Assembly: GCA_021847385.1 (NCBI GenBank)
Contig: JAJZTV010000095.1
Span: 1 to 7,596 of the forward strand
From: Pseudomonadota bacterium
Lineage (GTDB): Bacteria > Pseudomonadota > Gammaproteobacteria > Burkholderiales > Thiobacillaceae
DNA: 7,596 nucleotides
Direction of reading: 5' to 3'
Part shown: positions 1 to 5,998 of the stretch, piece by piece
Layout of the letters: each line of letters opens with the position of its first letter
How positions within the stretch are numbered: position 1 is the stretch's first letter
Program-made: the position numbers and the translations under genes
The notes under the pieces: generated by a model
Told to the model about the DNA's origin: nothing
Databases searched by the model: none
Seen by the model: the letters and a program-made list of their open reading frames with translations, nothing else

Positions 1-133
1 GTCGATGTCGTACGTTGTCCTGGAAGTTGACCGGAGCACGATCCAGGTGCACCTCAGCCTCGGAAGCCATAGCCGCCAGCGGCAACAACAACAGGGCCTG
101 CAACAGGCCTTTTGCAAAGCTCATTTTTTTCAT
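1..133 (-). CDS. petC: Cytochrome c1 precursor, N-terminal part (cut by window edge)
   Basis: This is the membrane-anchored c-type haem subunit of the cytochrome bc1 complex, which takes electrons from the Rieske protein and passes them to soluble or bound cytochrome c on the periplasmic side. Only the first 44 codons are present. They show a Sec signal peptide: Lys residues at 2, 3 and 8, a hydrophobic core (about 9-22), and a likely cleavage site after AMA at residue 23. The mature start (SEAEVHLDRAPVNF) resembles proteobacterial cytochrome c1. The CXXCH haem motif lies beyond the window. The ATG shares four bases with the petB stop (ATGA), so translation is probably coupled. An AAGGG-type ribosome site sits inside the 3' end of petB. 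A second in-frame ATG at 124 is less well placed. The identification depends on gene order plus the mature N-terminus. Confidence 0.88.
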   Translation of the reverse strand, partial: MKKMSFAKGLLQALLLLPLAAMASEAEVHLDRAPVNFQDNVRHR

Positions 134-1359
134 TTGTCGGTCACCCTTTGCGGTTCGGGTTTGTGCGTGTCGTTCTTGGTGTACCACGGCATCAGGAAGA
201 AGAAGCCGAAATAGACCGCGGTCAGAATGCGCGCCATCCAAGTATAGAGCGGCGTCACTGGCTGGATACCGAGCCAGCCCAGACCGATGAAGGCGACGAT
301 GAACAAGGCCAGTGCGATCTTGAACTTGGGGCCGCGATAGCGGATCGACTTGACCGGGCTCTTGTCCAGCCAAGGCAGCACAAAGAAGATCAGCACGGCG
401 ACACCCATGGCGGCGACGCCCGGGAACTGCGAACCAAACATCGGCGGAATCGCGCGCAACACCGCGTAGTATGGCGTGAAATACCAGACCGGCGCGATAT
501 GCGGCGGAGTCTTCAGCGGGTCGGCCGGGATGAAGTTGTTGGCCTCGAGGAAGTAGCCGCCCATCTCCGGCGCGAAGAACACGATGGCCGAGAACACGAT
601 CAGGAAGACGACCACGCCCAAGATGTCCTTCACCGTGTAATACGGGTGGAACGGGATGCCGTCGACCGGGATGTGGGTCACCGGATCCTTGTTCTTCTTG
701 ATCTCGACGCCATCCGGGTTGTTGGAGCCGACCTCATGCAGGGCAACCAAGTGCACCGCGACTAGGCCCAGCAGCACCAGCGGGAAGGCGATGACGTGAA
801 AGGCGAAGAAGCGGTTCAGGGTCGCATCGGATACGACGAAGTCGCCGCGAATCCAGACCGACAGATCCTCGCCGATGAACGGCACGGAACTGAACAGGTT
901 CACGATCACCTGGGCACCCCAGTAGGACATCTGGCCCCAGGGCAGCAGGTAGCCGAAGAAGGCCTCGCCCATCAGCACCAGATAGATCAGCACGCCGAAG
1001 ATCCAGATCAGCTCACGCGGCCCGCGATACGAACCGTAGATCAGGCCACGATACATGTGCAGATAGACCACCAGGAAGAAGGCGGAAGCACCGGTGGAAT
1101 GGATGTAGCGAATCAGCCAACCCCAGGGCACATCGCGCATGATGTACTCGACCGAGGAGAACGCCAGTTCGGCGTCTGGCTTGTAATGCATGGTCAGGAA
1201 GATGCCGCTCAGGATCTGAATGACCAGGACCAGCAGCGCAAGCGAGCCGAAGTAATACCAGAAGTTGAAGTTCTTCGGCGCGAAGTACTCGGAGAGGTGG
1301 GCCTTGTAGGTGGCGGTGAGCGGCAAACGCGCATCCACCCAGGCTAACAGCTTATCCAT
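130..1359 (-). CDS. petB: Cytochrome b subunit of the ubiquinol-cytochrome c reductase (bc1) complex
   Basis: This integral membrane subunit carries haems bL and bH and forms the Qo and Qi quinone sites of complex III. It has 409 residues, usual for a proteobacterial fused cytochrome b (N-terminal half about 10-215, C-terminal half about 245-392, roughly eight membrane helices). Haem ligands are visible as H87 and H101 in helix B and H188 and H203 in helix D. The first pair has 13 residues between them and the second has 14. The Qo region has PWGQMSYWG at 140-148 and PVWY at 290-293, where mitochondria and alphaproteobacteria have PEWY. An acidic residue, E132, lies in the MGEAF stretch at the end of helix C. 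The start ATG has an AAAGGGGA ribosome site 7-8 bases upstream. It lies 19 bases after petA and overlaps petC by four bases, giving the standard petA-petB-petC operon. The lack of any split or haem c addition argues against a b6f complex. Confidence 0.97.
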   Translation of the reverse strand: MDKLLAWVDARLPLTATYKAHLSEYFAPKNFNFWYYFGSLALLVLVIQILSGIFLTMHYKPDAELAFSSVEYIMRDVPWGWLIRYIHSTGASAFFLVVYLHMYRGLIYGSYRGPRELIWIFGVLIYLVLMGEAFFGYLLPWGQMSYWGAQVIVNLFSSVPFIGEDLSVWIRGDFVVSDATLNRFFAFHVIAFPLVLLGLVAVHLVALHEVGSNNPDGVEIKKNKDPVTHIPVDGIPFHPYYTVKDILGVVVFLIVFSAIVFFAPEMGGYFLEANNFIPADPLKTPPHIAPVWYFTPYYAVLRAIPPMFGSQFPGVAAMGVAVLIFFVLPWLDKSPVKSIRYRGPKFKIALALFIVAFIGLGWLGIQPVTPLYTWMARILTAVYFGFFFLMPWYTKNDTHKPEPQRVTDK

Positions 1360-1378
1360 CGTTCAATTCCCCTTTGAA
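1360..1378 (-). promoter_or_regulatory. petA-petB spacer with the petB ribosome site in a possible hairpin loop
   Basis: The 19-base gap between the petA stop and the petB start holds an inverted repeat: TTCAA at 1362-1366 and TTGAA at 1374-1378 (plus-strand reading), with a 7-base loop. In the mRNA the AGGGGA Shine-Dalgarno core lies in that loop. The stem is short and AU-rich, so it would be weak and may have no role. The ribosome site itself is well supported by its match and its spacing to the ATG. Confidence 0.35.
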
Positions 1379-1972
1379 TTAGGCCTTGGCGTCTTCGCCG
1401 ATCAGGACTTTGGTCTCGCTCAGATACTTATGCGGTGGAATGACCAGATTGGTCGGCGCCGGCGAGCCGTTGAATACGCGTGCCGCCAAATCGAAGCGGG
1501 AGCCGTGACAGGGGCAGAAGAAACCGCCCGGCCAATCGGCGCCCAGGTCGGCCGCACCGATTTCCTTACGGTAGGTCGGCGAGCAGCCCAAGTGGGTGCA
1601 GATGCCGACGGCGATCAGGTATTGGGGCTTGATCGAGCGCGTGGGGTTCTTGCAGTACTCGGGCTGCTGGGAGGTGCTGTCCGAGGCAGGATCGACCAGC
1701 CGGTCGTCGTGCTTGCCCAGCAGATCCAGCATCTCCTTGGTGCGGTTCACGATCCAGACCGGTTTGCCGCGCCATTCGACAGTCAATTGCATGCCGGGCT
1801 CGACCTTGGACAGATCGACCTCGACCGGGGCGCCTGCCGCCAGGGCACGCGCCGAGGGCAGCATGCTGGCAACGAAGGGAATCACCGTGCCCGCGGCCGC
1901 TACGCCGCCGACGGCCGAAGTCGCCACTACCAGGAAGCGGCGTTTGGACTTATCCACATTCATGTCGCTCAT
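1379..1972 (-). CDS. petA: Rieske iron-sulfur subunit of the bc1 complex
   Basis: This subunit carries the [2Fe-2S] cluster that accepts the first electron from ubiquinol at the Qo site and delivers it to cytochrome c1. The 197 residues match the family's usual length. The cluster-binding boxes are complete: CTHLGC at 125-130 and CPCHGS at 153-158, giving Cys125, His127, Cys153 and His156 as ligands and Cys130-Cys155 as the expected disulfide. The N-terminus has a twin-arginine motif (KRRFLV, Arg11-Arg12) before a single hydrophobic segment (about 14-38). This is typical of Rieske proteins, which are folded before Tat export and keep the segment as an anchor. An extra cysteine, Cys107, lies in the loop before the first box. 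The ATG at 1972 has an AGGA ribosome site about 10 bases upstream. It is the first gene of petABC, and the divergent region 1973-2168 should hold its promoter. Confidence 0.97.
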   Translation of the reverse strand: MSDMNVDKSKRRFLVVATSAVGGVAAAGTVIPFVASMLPSARALAAGAPVEVDLSKVEPGMQLTVEWRGKPVWIVNRTKEMLDLLGKHDDRLVDPASDSTSQQPEYCKNPTRSIKPQYLIAVGICTHLGCSPTYRKEIGAADLGADWPGGFFCPCHGSRFDLAARVFNGSPAPTNLVIPPHKYLSETKVLIGEDAKA

Positions 1973-2075
1973 ACTTTTTTGTTCCTACCAGAGATTCAGC
2001 GGGTGGTTCCGAATTCGTGTTGCAGCAACGATGGCCGATCGAGCACAGCCAACCCTCGGACTTGCAAACCGCGAG

Positions 2076-2104
2076 ATTGTACAGGAAACCTAGTACGAAT
2101 TTAA
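2076..2104 (-). promoter_or_regulatory. Possible sigma-70 promoter for petABC
   Basis: On the minus strand, TTAAAT (2104-2099) and TACAAT (2081-2076) are separated by 17 bases. The -10 box matches 5 of 6 consensus positions, but the -35 box matches only 3 of 6. Transcription would begin near 2069, leaving a leader of about 97 bases before petA. This is a pattern match only. Confidence 0.35.
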
Positions 2105-2110
2105 TCCCCC

Positions 2111-2142
2111 TAGACAGAGTCGAAATCTGCTTGGAGTACAAT
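2111..2142 (+). promoter_or_regulatory. Possible promoter for the DegS-like gene
   Basis: TACAAT at 2137-2142 is a good -10 box, placed so that transcription would start about 20 bases before the ATG at 2169. The best -35 match is TAGACA at 2111-2116 (5 of 6 positions), but the 20-base spacer is longer than the usual 16-18. The promoter may therefore be weak, activator-dependent, or placed elsewhere. No heat-shock or envelope-stress sigma factor motif was recognised. Confidence 0.27.
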
Positions 2143-2168
2143 CGTGCACCCCCATCCAGACAGACATC

Positions 2169-3326
2169 ATGCATAAACATTGGCTGGTCTTCTCGCAGAT
2201 CGTCGCGGCAATCGTCCTTGTGCTGGCCGCCGTAGCCGCGCTGGGCTGGCTGTTCCCCAGCCTGCTGCCGACCGGATCGAGCATCAGCGTACGCGAAGTC
2301 ACCCAGATCGGCCAAACACAACCGGGCCCCAGCAGCTATGCCGATGCAGCCAAGCGCGCCCTGCCCTCGGTGGTCAATATCTTTACCAGCAAACAAGTCC
2401 GGGCACCCCGCTCCCCGCTCATGGATGACCCGCTATTCCAGCGTTTTTTCGGTTTCCGGCCGGAAACGCAGGCGCAGCGCATGACCAACCTCGGCTCCGG
2501 GGTCGTCGTCAGCGATCAGGGCTACATCCTGACCAACCATCATGTAGTCGAAGCGGCCGACGAAATCCAGGTCGCACTGCCCGATGGCCGCAGCCTGGCG
2601 GCCAGGATCGTCGGCACCGATCCGGATACCGATCTGGCCGTACTCAAGATCAACCAACACGGCCTGGCGGCGATCAGCTTCGCCAAGCCCGATAGCCTGC
2701 ATGTCGGCGACGTGGTCCTGGCCATCGGCAACCCCTTCGGCGTCGGCCAAGGCGTGACCATGGGCATCGTCTCGGCCTTGGGCCGCAGCCATCTTGGCAT
2801 CAACACCTTCGAGAACTTCATCCAGACCGACGCGGCGATCAACCCGGGCAACTCCGGCGGGGCGCTGGTCGACAGCGCCGGCAATCTGGTCGGTATCAAC
2901 AGCGCCATCTATTCCCGCTCGGGCGGCAATATGGGCATCGGCTTCGCGATCCCGGTGTCCATTGCCCGGCAAGTCATGGAACAGATCATCACCAAAGGCG
3001 GGGTCACCCGCGGCTGGATCGGCATCGAAGTGCAAGACGTCACGCCCGAGGTGGCCGATTCCCTTGGTTTGAGCAGCACCGACGGCGTGCTGATCGCCGG
3101 CGTGTTGCGCAGCGGGCCGGCCTATCGGGCCGGCATCCGGCCCGGCGACGTGCTATTGAAGGTCAACGGCAAGACCGTCGGCGACTCCGCCTCGCTGCTT
3201 GGTTTGATTGCCGCCCTATCGCCGGGCCAGACCGCCCAGCTCGATCTCGCGCGGCAGCAAAAAACCTTACAAATCAATGCTCAAATCGAGAAACGCCCGC
3301 TGATGCGCCGGGCTGAGCAGGAATAG
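2169..3326 (+). CDS. degS: Membrane-anchored DegS/HtrA-family serine protease with one PDZ domain
   Basis: This is an S1C-family periplasmic protease tethered to the inner membrane, acting in envelope protein quality control. In enterobacteria DegS starts the sigma-E response by cutting RseA, but that role is only inferred here. Residues 6-30 form one hydrophobic anchor. The trypsin-like domain spans about 55-275, with catalytic His125 (TNHHVV), Asp155 (DTDLAVLKI) and Ser229 (GNSGG). A single PDZ domain lies at about 282-373. At 385 residues with one PDZ and an anchor, it fits DegS (about 355) better than DegP or DegQ, which have two PDZ domains and a cleaved signal. No strong ribosome site precedes the ATG at 2169, but it is the only start that includes the anchor. 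It is divergent from petABC. Its last 53 bases overlap the end of the convergent DUF255 gene, so residues from about 369 on are encoded opposite that gene's tail. Confidence 0.93.
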   Translation: MHKHWLVFSQIVAAIVLVLAAVAALGWLFPSLLPTGSSISVREVTQIGQTQPGPSSYADAAKRALPSVVNIFTSKQVRAPRSPLMDDPLFQRFFGFRPETQAQRMTNLGSGVVVSDQGYILTNHHVVEAADEIQVALPDGRSLAARIVGTDPDTDLAVLKINQHGLAAISFAKPDSLHVGDVVLAIGNPFGVGQGVTMGIVSALGRSHLGINTFENFIQTDAAINPGNSGGALVDSAGNLVGINSAIYSRSGGNMGIGFAIPVSIARQVMEQIITKGGVTRGWIGIEVQDVTPEVADSLGLSSTDGVLIAGVLRSGPAYRAGIRPGDVLLKVNGKTVGDSASLLGLIAALSPGQTAQLDLARQQKTLQINAQIEKRPLMRRAEQE

Positions 3327-5073
3327 CCAAGCGCACCAAGCCGGACCGCCAGAACGGGTCGCCGCCGACCGTTTTCCGCGCACGGGCCAAGGCCTTCGCC
3401 GCCTTGGCCGCCAATTCGGCGTCCCCCGACTGCAAGCCCAATTCCACCAACAGGGGCGCCGGTGCCGGCAGATAACCGTCTTCCCAGGCATCGGACGCCG
3501 CAGCCAGCAAACGCTGCGCCTCCAATTGAAAGACGCCCCGTTTGTAGAAACGCTGCCATGCGGCGCGTTGCAGCTGGACGGCGAAACGGCGCGCCGCATC
3601 GTCCCCCCTGATCGCGGCATAACGCCAGACCCCGAAGGCCACATAGGCATAGTCTTCCAATTCGGCGCCCGATAGCACCTGACCACCCGCCATGCCCTTG
3701 TGCAAGGCCTGGCCGGTCCACAACTGCTCGTGGATAAAGCGGTACAACTGCTCGGCGGCGGCGGCATGCGGCCCCGGAGCGATATCCGCCGACTCCGCCA
3801 AGGCGGCCAACAACAAGCCGTTCCAGCCGGACACAACCTTCTCGTCGCGCGGCACGCGGATGTCGGAGCGAGCCGCCGCAAGCTTGCGCCAAGCGGATTG
3901 TTGCAAAGCCAGCTCGGCCGCCGAGGCCTCGCGCTGCGGCGCGGGCAAAAAACCGGACGCAAAATGCGCCGGCGCATCAAGCGCCCAGAGCGAGCGCACC
4001 GCTTGCCATTCCTGCTCGGCGAGCAAGGCCTGCAACTGCTGGGCCGGCCATAGATAACTCGCCCCTTCCACGCCGGCCGCATCGACCGCGGACAAACTGG
4101 CGACGTACGCCCCGCCCGCGGCCATGCGAGCCAAGACGAAGTCCAACGTTTTCCGGGCCAGCCGGGCATAGCGCTCGTCGCCTAATATCCGCGCCGCCCG
4201 ACCGTAGATCAGCGCCAACTGCGCATTGTCGTAGAGCATCTTCTCGAAATGCGGTTGCAGCCAATCGGGGTCCACCGTGTAACGGAAAAAACCGCCGGAC
4301 ACATGGTCTTGCAGGCCGCGTTCGGCCATACGGTCGAGCGTCAGGCGCAAAAACTCGGCCAGCTTGGCATCGGGACTTTCCGCCTGCAGGTCGAGCAATG
4401 TCAGCAATTGCGGCGCCTGCGGGAATTTGGCGACAGCGCCGAAGCCGCCGCGCAACCAGTCGGCCTCCTCGAACGCCCGGCCGAGATAGGCCGCGCGCAA
4501 ATCGCCCGGCAGCAGGGGCTCGGGGGGCGATACCGCGGCGGCGCGTGCCGCCGCCTGGAGCCGCGCCCTGTCCTTGCGCCAACGCTCGGCCAGGACGCCG
4601 GCGATCCGCAGAAATTCCTCGCGCGATGCGTATTGCATGGCGAACAAGGGGTAGCCGTCGGGTGTGACGAACACATTCAGCGGCCAACCCGCACGACCGC
4701 GGGTACGCTCGGAAAAATCCTGCAACATGGCATCCAGCGCCGCGTTGAGTTCCTTGTCCACTTTTACCGGGACAAATTGCGCATTGAGCAAACGCGCCAC
4801 CTCGGCATCCCGATAGCTTTCGCGCTGCATGACATGGCACCAATGGCAGGCGAAATAACCGACCGAAACCAATAGCAGGCGGTCTTGCCGCCGGGCCTCG
4901 GCCAACGCCGCCGCCCCCCATTCGTGCCAGTCGACCGGGTCGCCGGCATGCATGGCCAGATAGGGCGAGGCGTTGCCAGCCAGGCGCGATGCCGCGCCCA
5001 CTTGCAGCGGTTGCCAAGCCGACGATATTAAGAGGACAAGCAGGGCGCCCCGCAATAGAATTGACTTCACCAT
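3274..5073 (-). CDS. Secreted DUF255 protein: thioredoxin-like domain plus (alpha/alpha)6-like region
   Basis: This protein belongs to the DUF255 (YyaL/SPATA20) family, whose biochemical function is not established. Residues 1-28 look like a Sec signal peptide (VGAAS near the cleavage site), which predicts a periplasmic location. The thioredoxin-like domain (about 29-170) has DPVDW at 45-49, the family-defining CHWCHVM (Cys76, Cys79) and a likely cis-proline at GWP (Pro131). An alanine-rich linker (about 172-181) leads to a helical region with GGFG (209-212), KFP (216-218), HFEKMLYDNAQL (275-286), DEKVVSGWNG (410-419) and LEDYAYV (472-478), all typical of the family. It is 599 residues long, shorter than the roughly 670-700 of common members. 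The usual DREERPD segment after the CXXC helix reads DKELNAALD (106-114). GGAG lies about 9 bases before the ATG at 5073. The 3' end overlaps degS by 53 bases. A periplasmic thiol-disulfide or chaperone role is only a guess. Confidence 0.9.
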   Translation of the reverse strand: MVKSILLRGALLVLLISSAWQPLQVGAASRLAGNASPYLAMHAGDPVDWHEWGAAALAEARRQDRLLLVSVGYFACHWCHVMQRESYRDAEVARLLNAQFVPVKVDKELNAALDAMLQDFSERTRGRAGWPLNVFVTPDGYPLFAMQYASREEFLRIAGVLAERWRKDRARLQAAARAAAVSPPEPLLPGDLRAAYLGRAFEEADWLRGGFGAVAKFPQAPQLLTLLDLQAESPDAKLAEFLRLTLDRMAERGLQDHVSGGFFRYTVDPDWLQPHFEKMLYDNAQLALIYGRAARILGDERYARLARKTLDFVLARMAAGGAYVASLSAVDAAGVEGASYLWPAQQLQALLAEQEWQAVRSLWALDAPAHFASGFLPAPQREASAAELALQQSAWRKLAAARSDIRVPRDEKVVSGWNGLLLAALAESADIAPGPHAAAAEQLYRFIHEQLWTGQALHKGMAGGQVLSGAELEDYAYVAFGVWRYAAIRGDDAARRFAVQLQRAAWQRFYKRGVFQLEAQRLLAAASDAWEDGYLPAPAPLLVELGLQSGDAELAAKAAKALARARKTVGGDPFWRSGLVRLAIPAQPGASAGVSRFEH

Positions 5074-5229
5074 CGATTATTCTCTCCGTCGCCCCCCTAC
5101 GGGAGCAGTCTTCATGAAAACGATGCAAGGCGCCTTTTTATTCCAGCCCCGGCCGAAAACAGACCGGCGAATATCGCGCACGCCCTTGCCCCAGCAACGC
5201 CGTTCCGCACAACGATAGACCGCTCCGCC
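5074..5229. other. Intergenic region between the divergent DUF255 and receiver-HPt genes
   Basis: These 156 bases separate two divergent genes and must hold the promoter for at least one of them, but I could not find a -35/-10 pair with acceptable spacing on either strand. The plus strand contains a short ORF (5114-5218) with a good ribosome site. The palindrome AAGGCGCCTT at 5127-5136, followed by more T residues, has no room for a loop and is not a convincing terminator. Confidence 0.5.
5114..5218 (+). CDS. Possible 34-residue leader peptide or small basic protein
   Basis: This is a short ORF with an unusually good ribosome site: GGAG at 5102-5105, eight bases before the ATG. It ends in TAG eleven bases before the receiver-HPt start. 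The predicted peptide begins MKTMQGAFLFQPRPK and is strongly basic, with nine Lys/Arg against one Asp. It has no membrane segment, known motif or cysteine. The downstream gene lacks a clear ribosome site of its own, so translation of this ORF could help reinitiation there. It may equally be chance in GC-rich intergenic DNA. I recognise no family for it. Confidence 0.3.
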   Translation: MKTMQGAFLFQPRPKTDRRISRTPLPQQRRSAQR

Positions 5230-5991
5230 ATGAATACATTGCCCCCCTCGCGCCTCAACATCCTGCTGGCGGAAGACAACCCGGTCAATCAGAAGGTTGC
5301 CCTGCTGATGCTGGAAAAGGGCGGGCATACCGTCACCGTCGTCGAGGATGGCGAGCAGGCCGTCGAGGCTTGGCGGACAGGGCAGTTCGATATGATCCTG
5401 ATGGATGTGATGATGCCCAAGCTCAATGGCATCGAAGCGACCCGGCATATCCGTCAAGCCGAAGCCCATATGGGCGGGCATATCCCCATCGTCGCCATTA
5501 CCGCCAATGCGATGCAAAGCGACCAGGAGCAATGCCTAGCGGCCGGCATGGACGGCTACCTGGCCAAACCGCTCAGCCCCGATCTGCTGCACCGAGAGAT
5601 TGAACGCGCCTGGCTGGCCAATAGCGAATGCCTGGCCATCAAACCGGCTGAGAAAAACGACCTACCGATTCTCGATCATGCCGATGCCATGGAGCGCATG
5701 GGCGGCAGCGAAGCGCTGCTACGCTCGCTGTTCGATCTGTTCCTGAATGAATACGGCAACTACCTTGGCAATATCGACAAGGCCGAAGCGTCAGGCAAAC
5801 AAGCCGACCTGATCCGGGCTGCGCACACGCTCAAGGGGGCATTGGCCACGCTTTCGGCCAGCCGGGCGCACAAAAAAGCGGAAGAGCTGGAACAGGCGGC
5901 GAAGGCCGGCGAACAGCCGCGTTACCGGCCGCTCATCCAAGAACTCAAGCAGGAACTCGCCAGCTTCAAGGCTGTGATCACCCGCACCTGA
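5230..5991 (+). CDS. Stand-alone receiver-HPt phosphorelay protein
   Basis: This two-domain signalling protein can accept a phosphoryl group on Asp and on His but has no kinase, DNA-binding or enzymatic output domain. The receiver (about 9-125) has the acidic pair Glu15-Asp16, phosphoacceptor Asp59 in LMDVMMP, the switch Thr91 in ITANA and Lys113 in AKPL. The sequence is closest in style to receivers of hybrid histidine kinases. After a linker of about 20 residues comes an HPt helical bundle (about 148-250) with phosphorylatable His199 in AHTLKG. The whole resembles the C-terminal half of a BarA/ArcB-type hybrid kinase made as a separate protein. It is cytoplasmic, with no membrane segment. 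The ribosome site before the ATG at 5230 is poor. The reading frame stays open upstream to 5065 but has no ATG, GTG or TTG, so the start is probably right. It ends seven bases from the convergent zwf stop. Its partner kinase is not in the window. Confidence 0.9.
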   Translation: MNTLPPSRLNILLAEDNPVNQKVALLMLEKGGHTVTVVEDGEQAVEAWRTGQFDMILMDVMMPKLNGIEATRHIRQAEAHMGGHIPIVAITANAMQSDQEQCLAAGMDGYLAKPLSPDLLHREIERAWLANSECLAIKPAEKNDLPILDHADAMERMGGSEALLRSLFDLFLNEYGNYLGNIDKAEASGKQADLIRAAHTLKGALATLSASRAHKKAEELEQAAKAGEQPRYRPLIQELKQELASFKAVITRT

Positions 5992-5998
5992 TGTGCGC

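Larger units (their letters stand above)
1973..2168. promoter_or_regulatory. Divergent control region between petABC and the DegS-like gene
   Basis: These 196 bases contain no convincing gene and must serve both divergent transcripts. They are more AT-rich around 2070-2145 than the flanking genes. Visible elements are an inverted pair of 8-base blocks, GATTGTAC at 2075-2082 and GTACAATC at 2136-2143, each giving a TACAAT box facing one of the two genes. There are also two direct CCTAG copies at 2089-2093 and 2109-2113, 20 bases apart, and a short palindrome CGAATTCG at 2010-2017 in the petA leader. I recognise no specific regulator site such as FNR, ArcA or NtrC. Confidence 0.6.

Noticed and set aside
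1310..2104. Plus-strand frame of 264 codons opposite petA
   Set aside because: It is antisense to an intact Rieske gene and to the divergent control region, with no plausible domain.
1950..2396. Minus-strand frame of 148 codons across the divergent region, which might suggest an upstream gene before petA
   Set aside because: It is in a different frame from petA, runs antisense to the degS signal-anchor coding region, and has no recognisable content.
4535..4554. Strong GC hairpin: 8-base stem with a GCGT loop
   Set aside because: It encodes the alanine-rich linker of the DUF255 protein (AAARAAA), so repeated GCC/GCG alanine codons explain the self-complementarity.
3977..5128. Minus-strand frame of 383 codons in another phase of the DUF255 gene
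   Set aside because: Its protein has no recognisable domain, and the overlapping frame carries every DUF255 motif. There is no sign of a frameshift in the real gene.
5127..5142. AAGGCGCCTT followed by T residues as a rho-independent terminator
   Set aside because: The palindrome has no loop, so it cannot form a stable hairpin, and no gene ends just before it.
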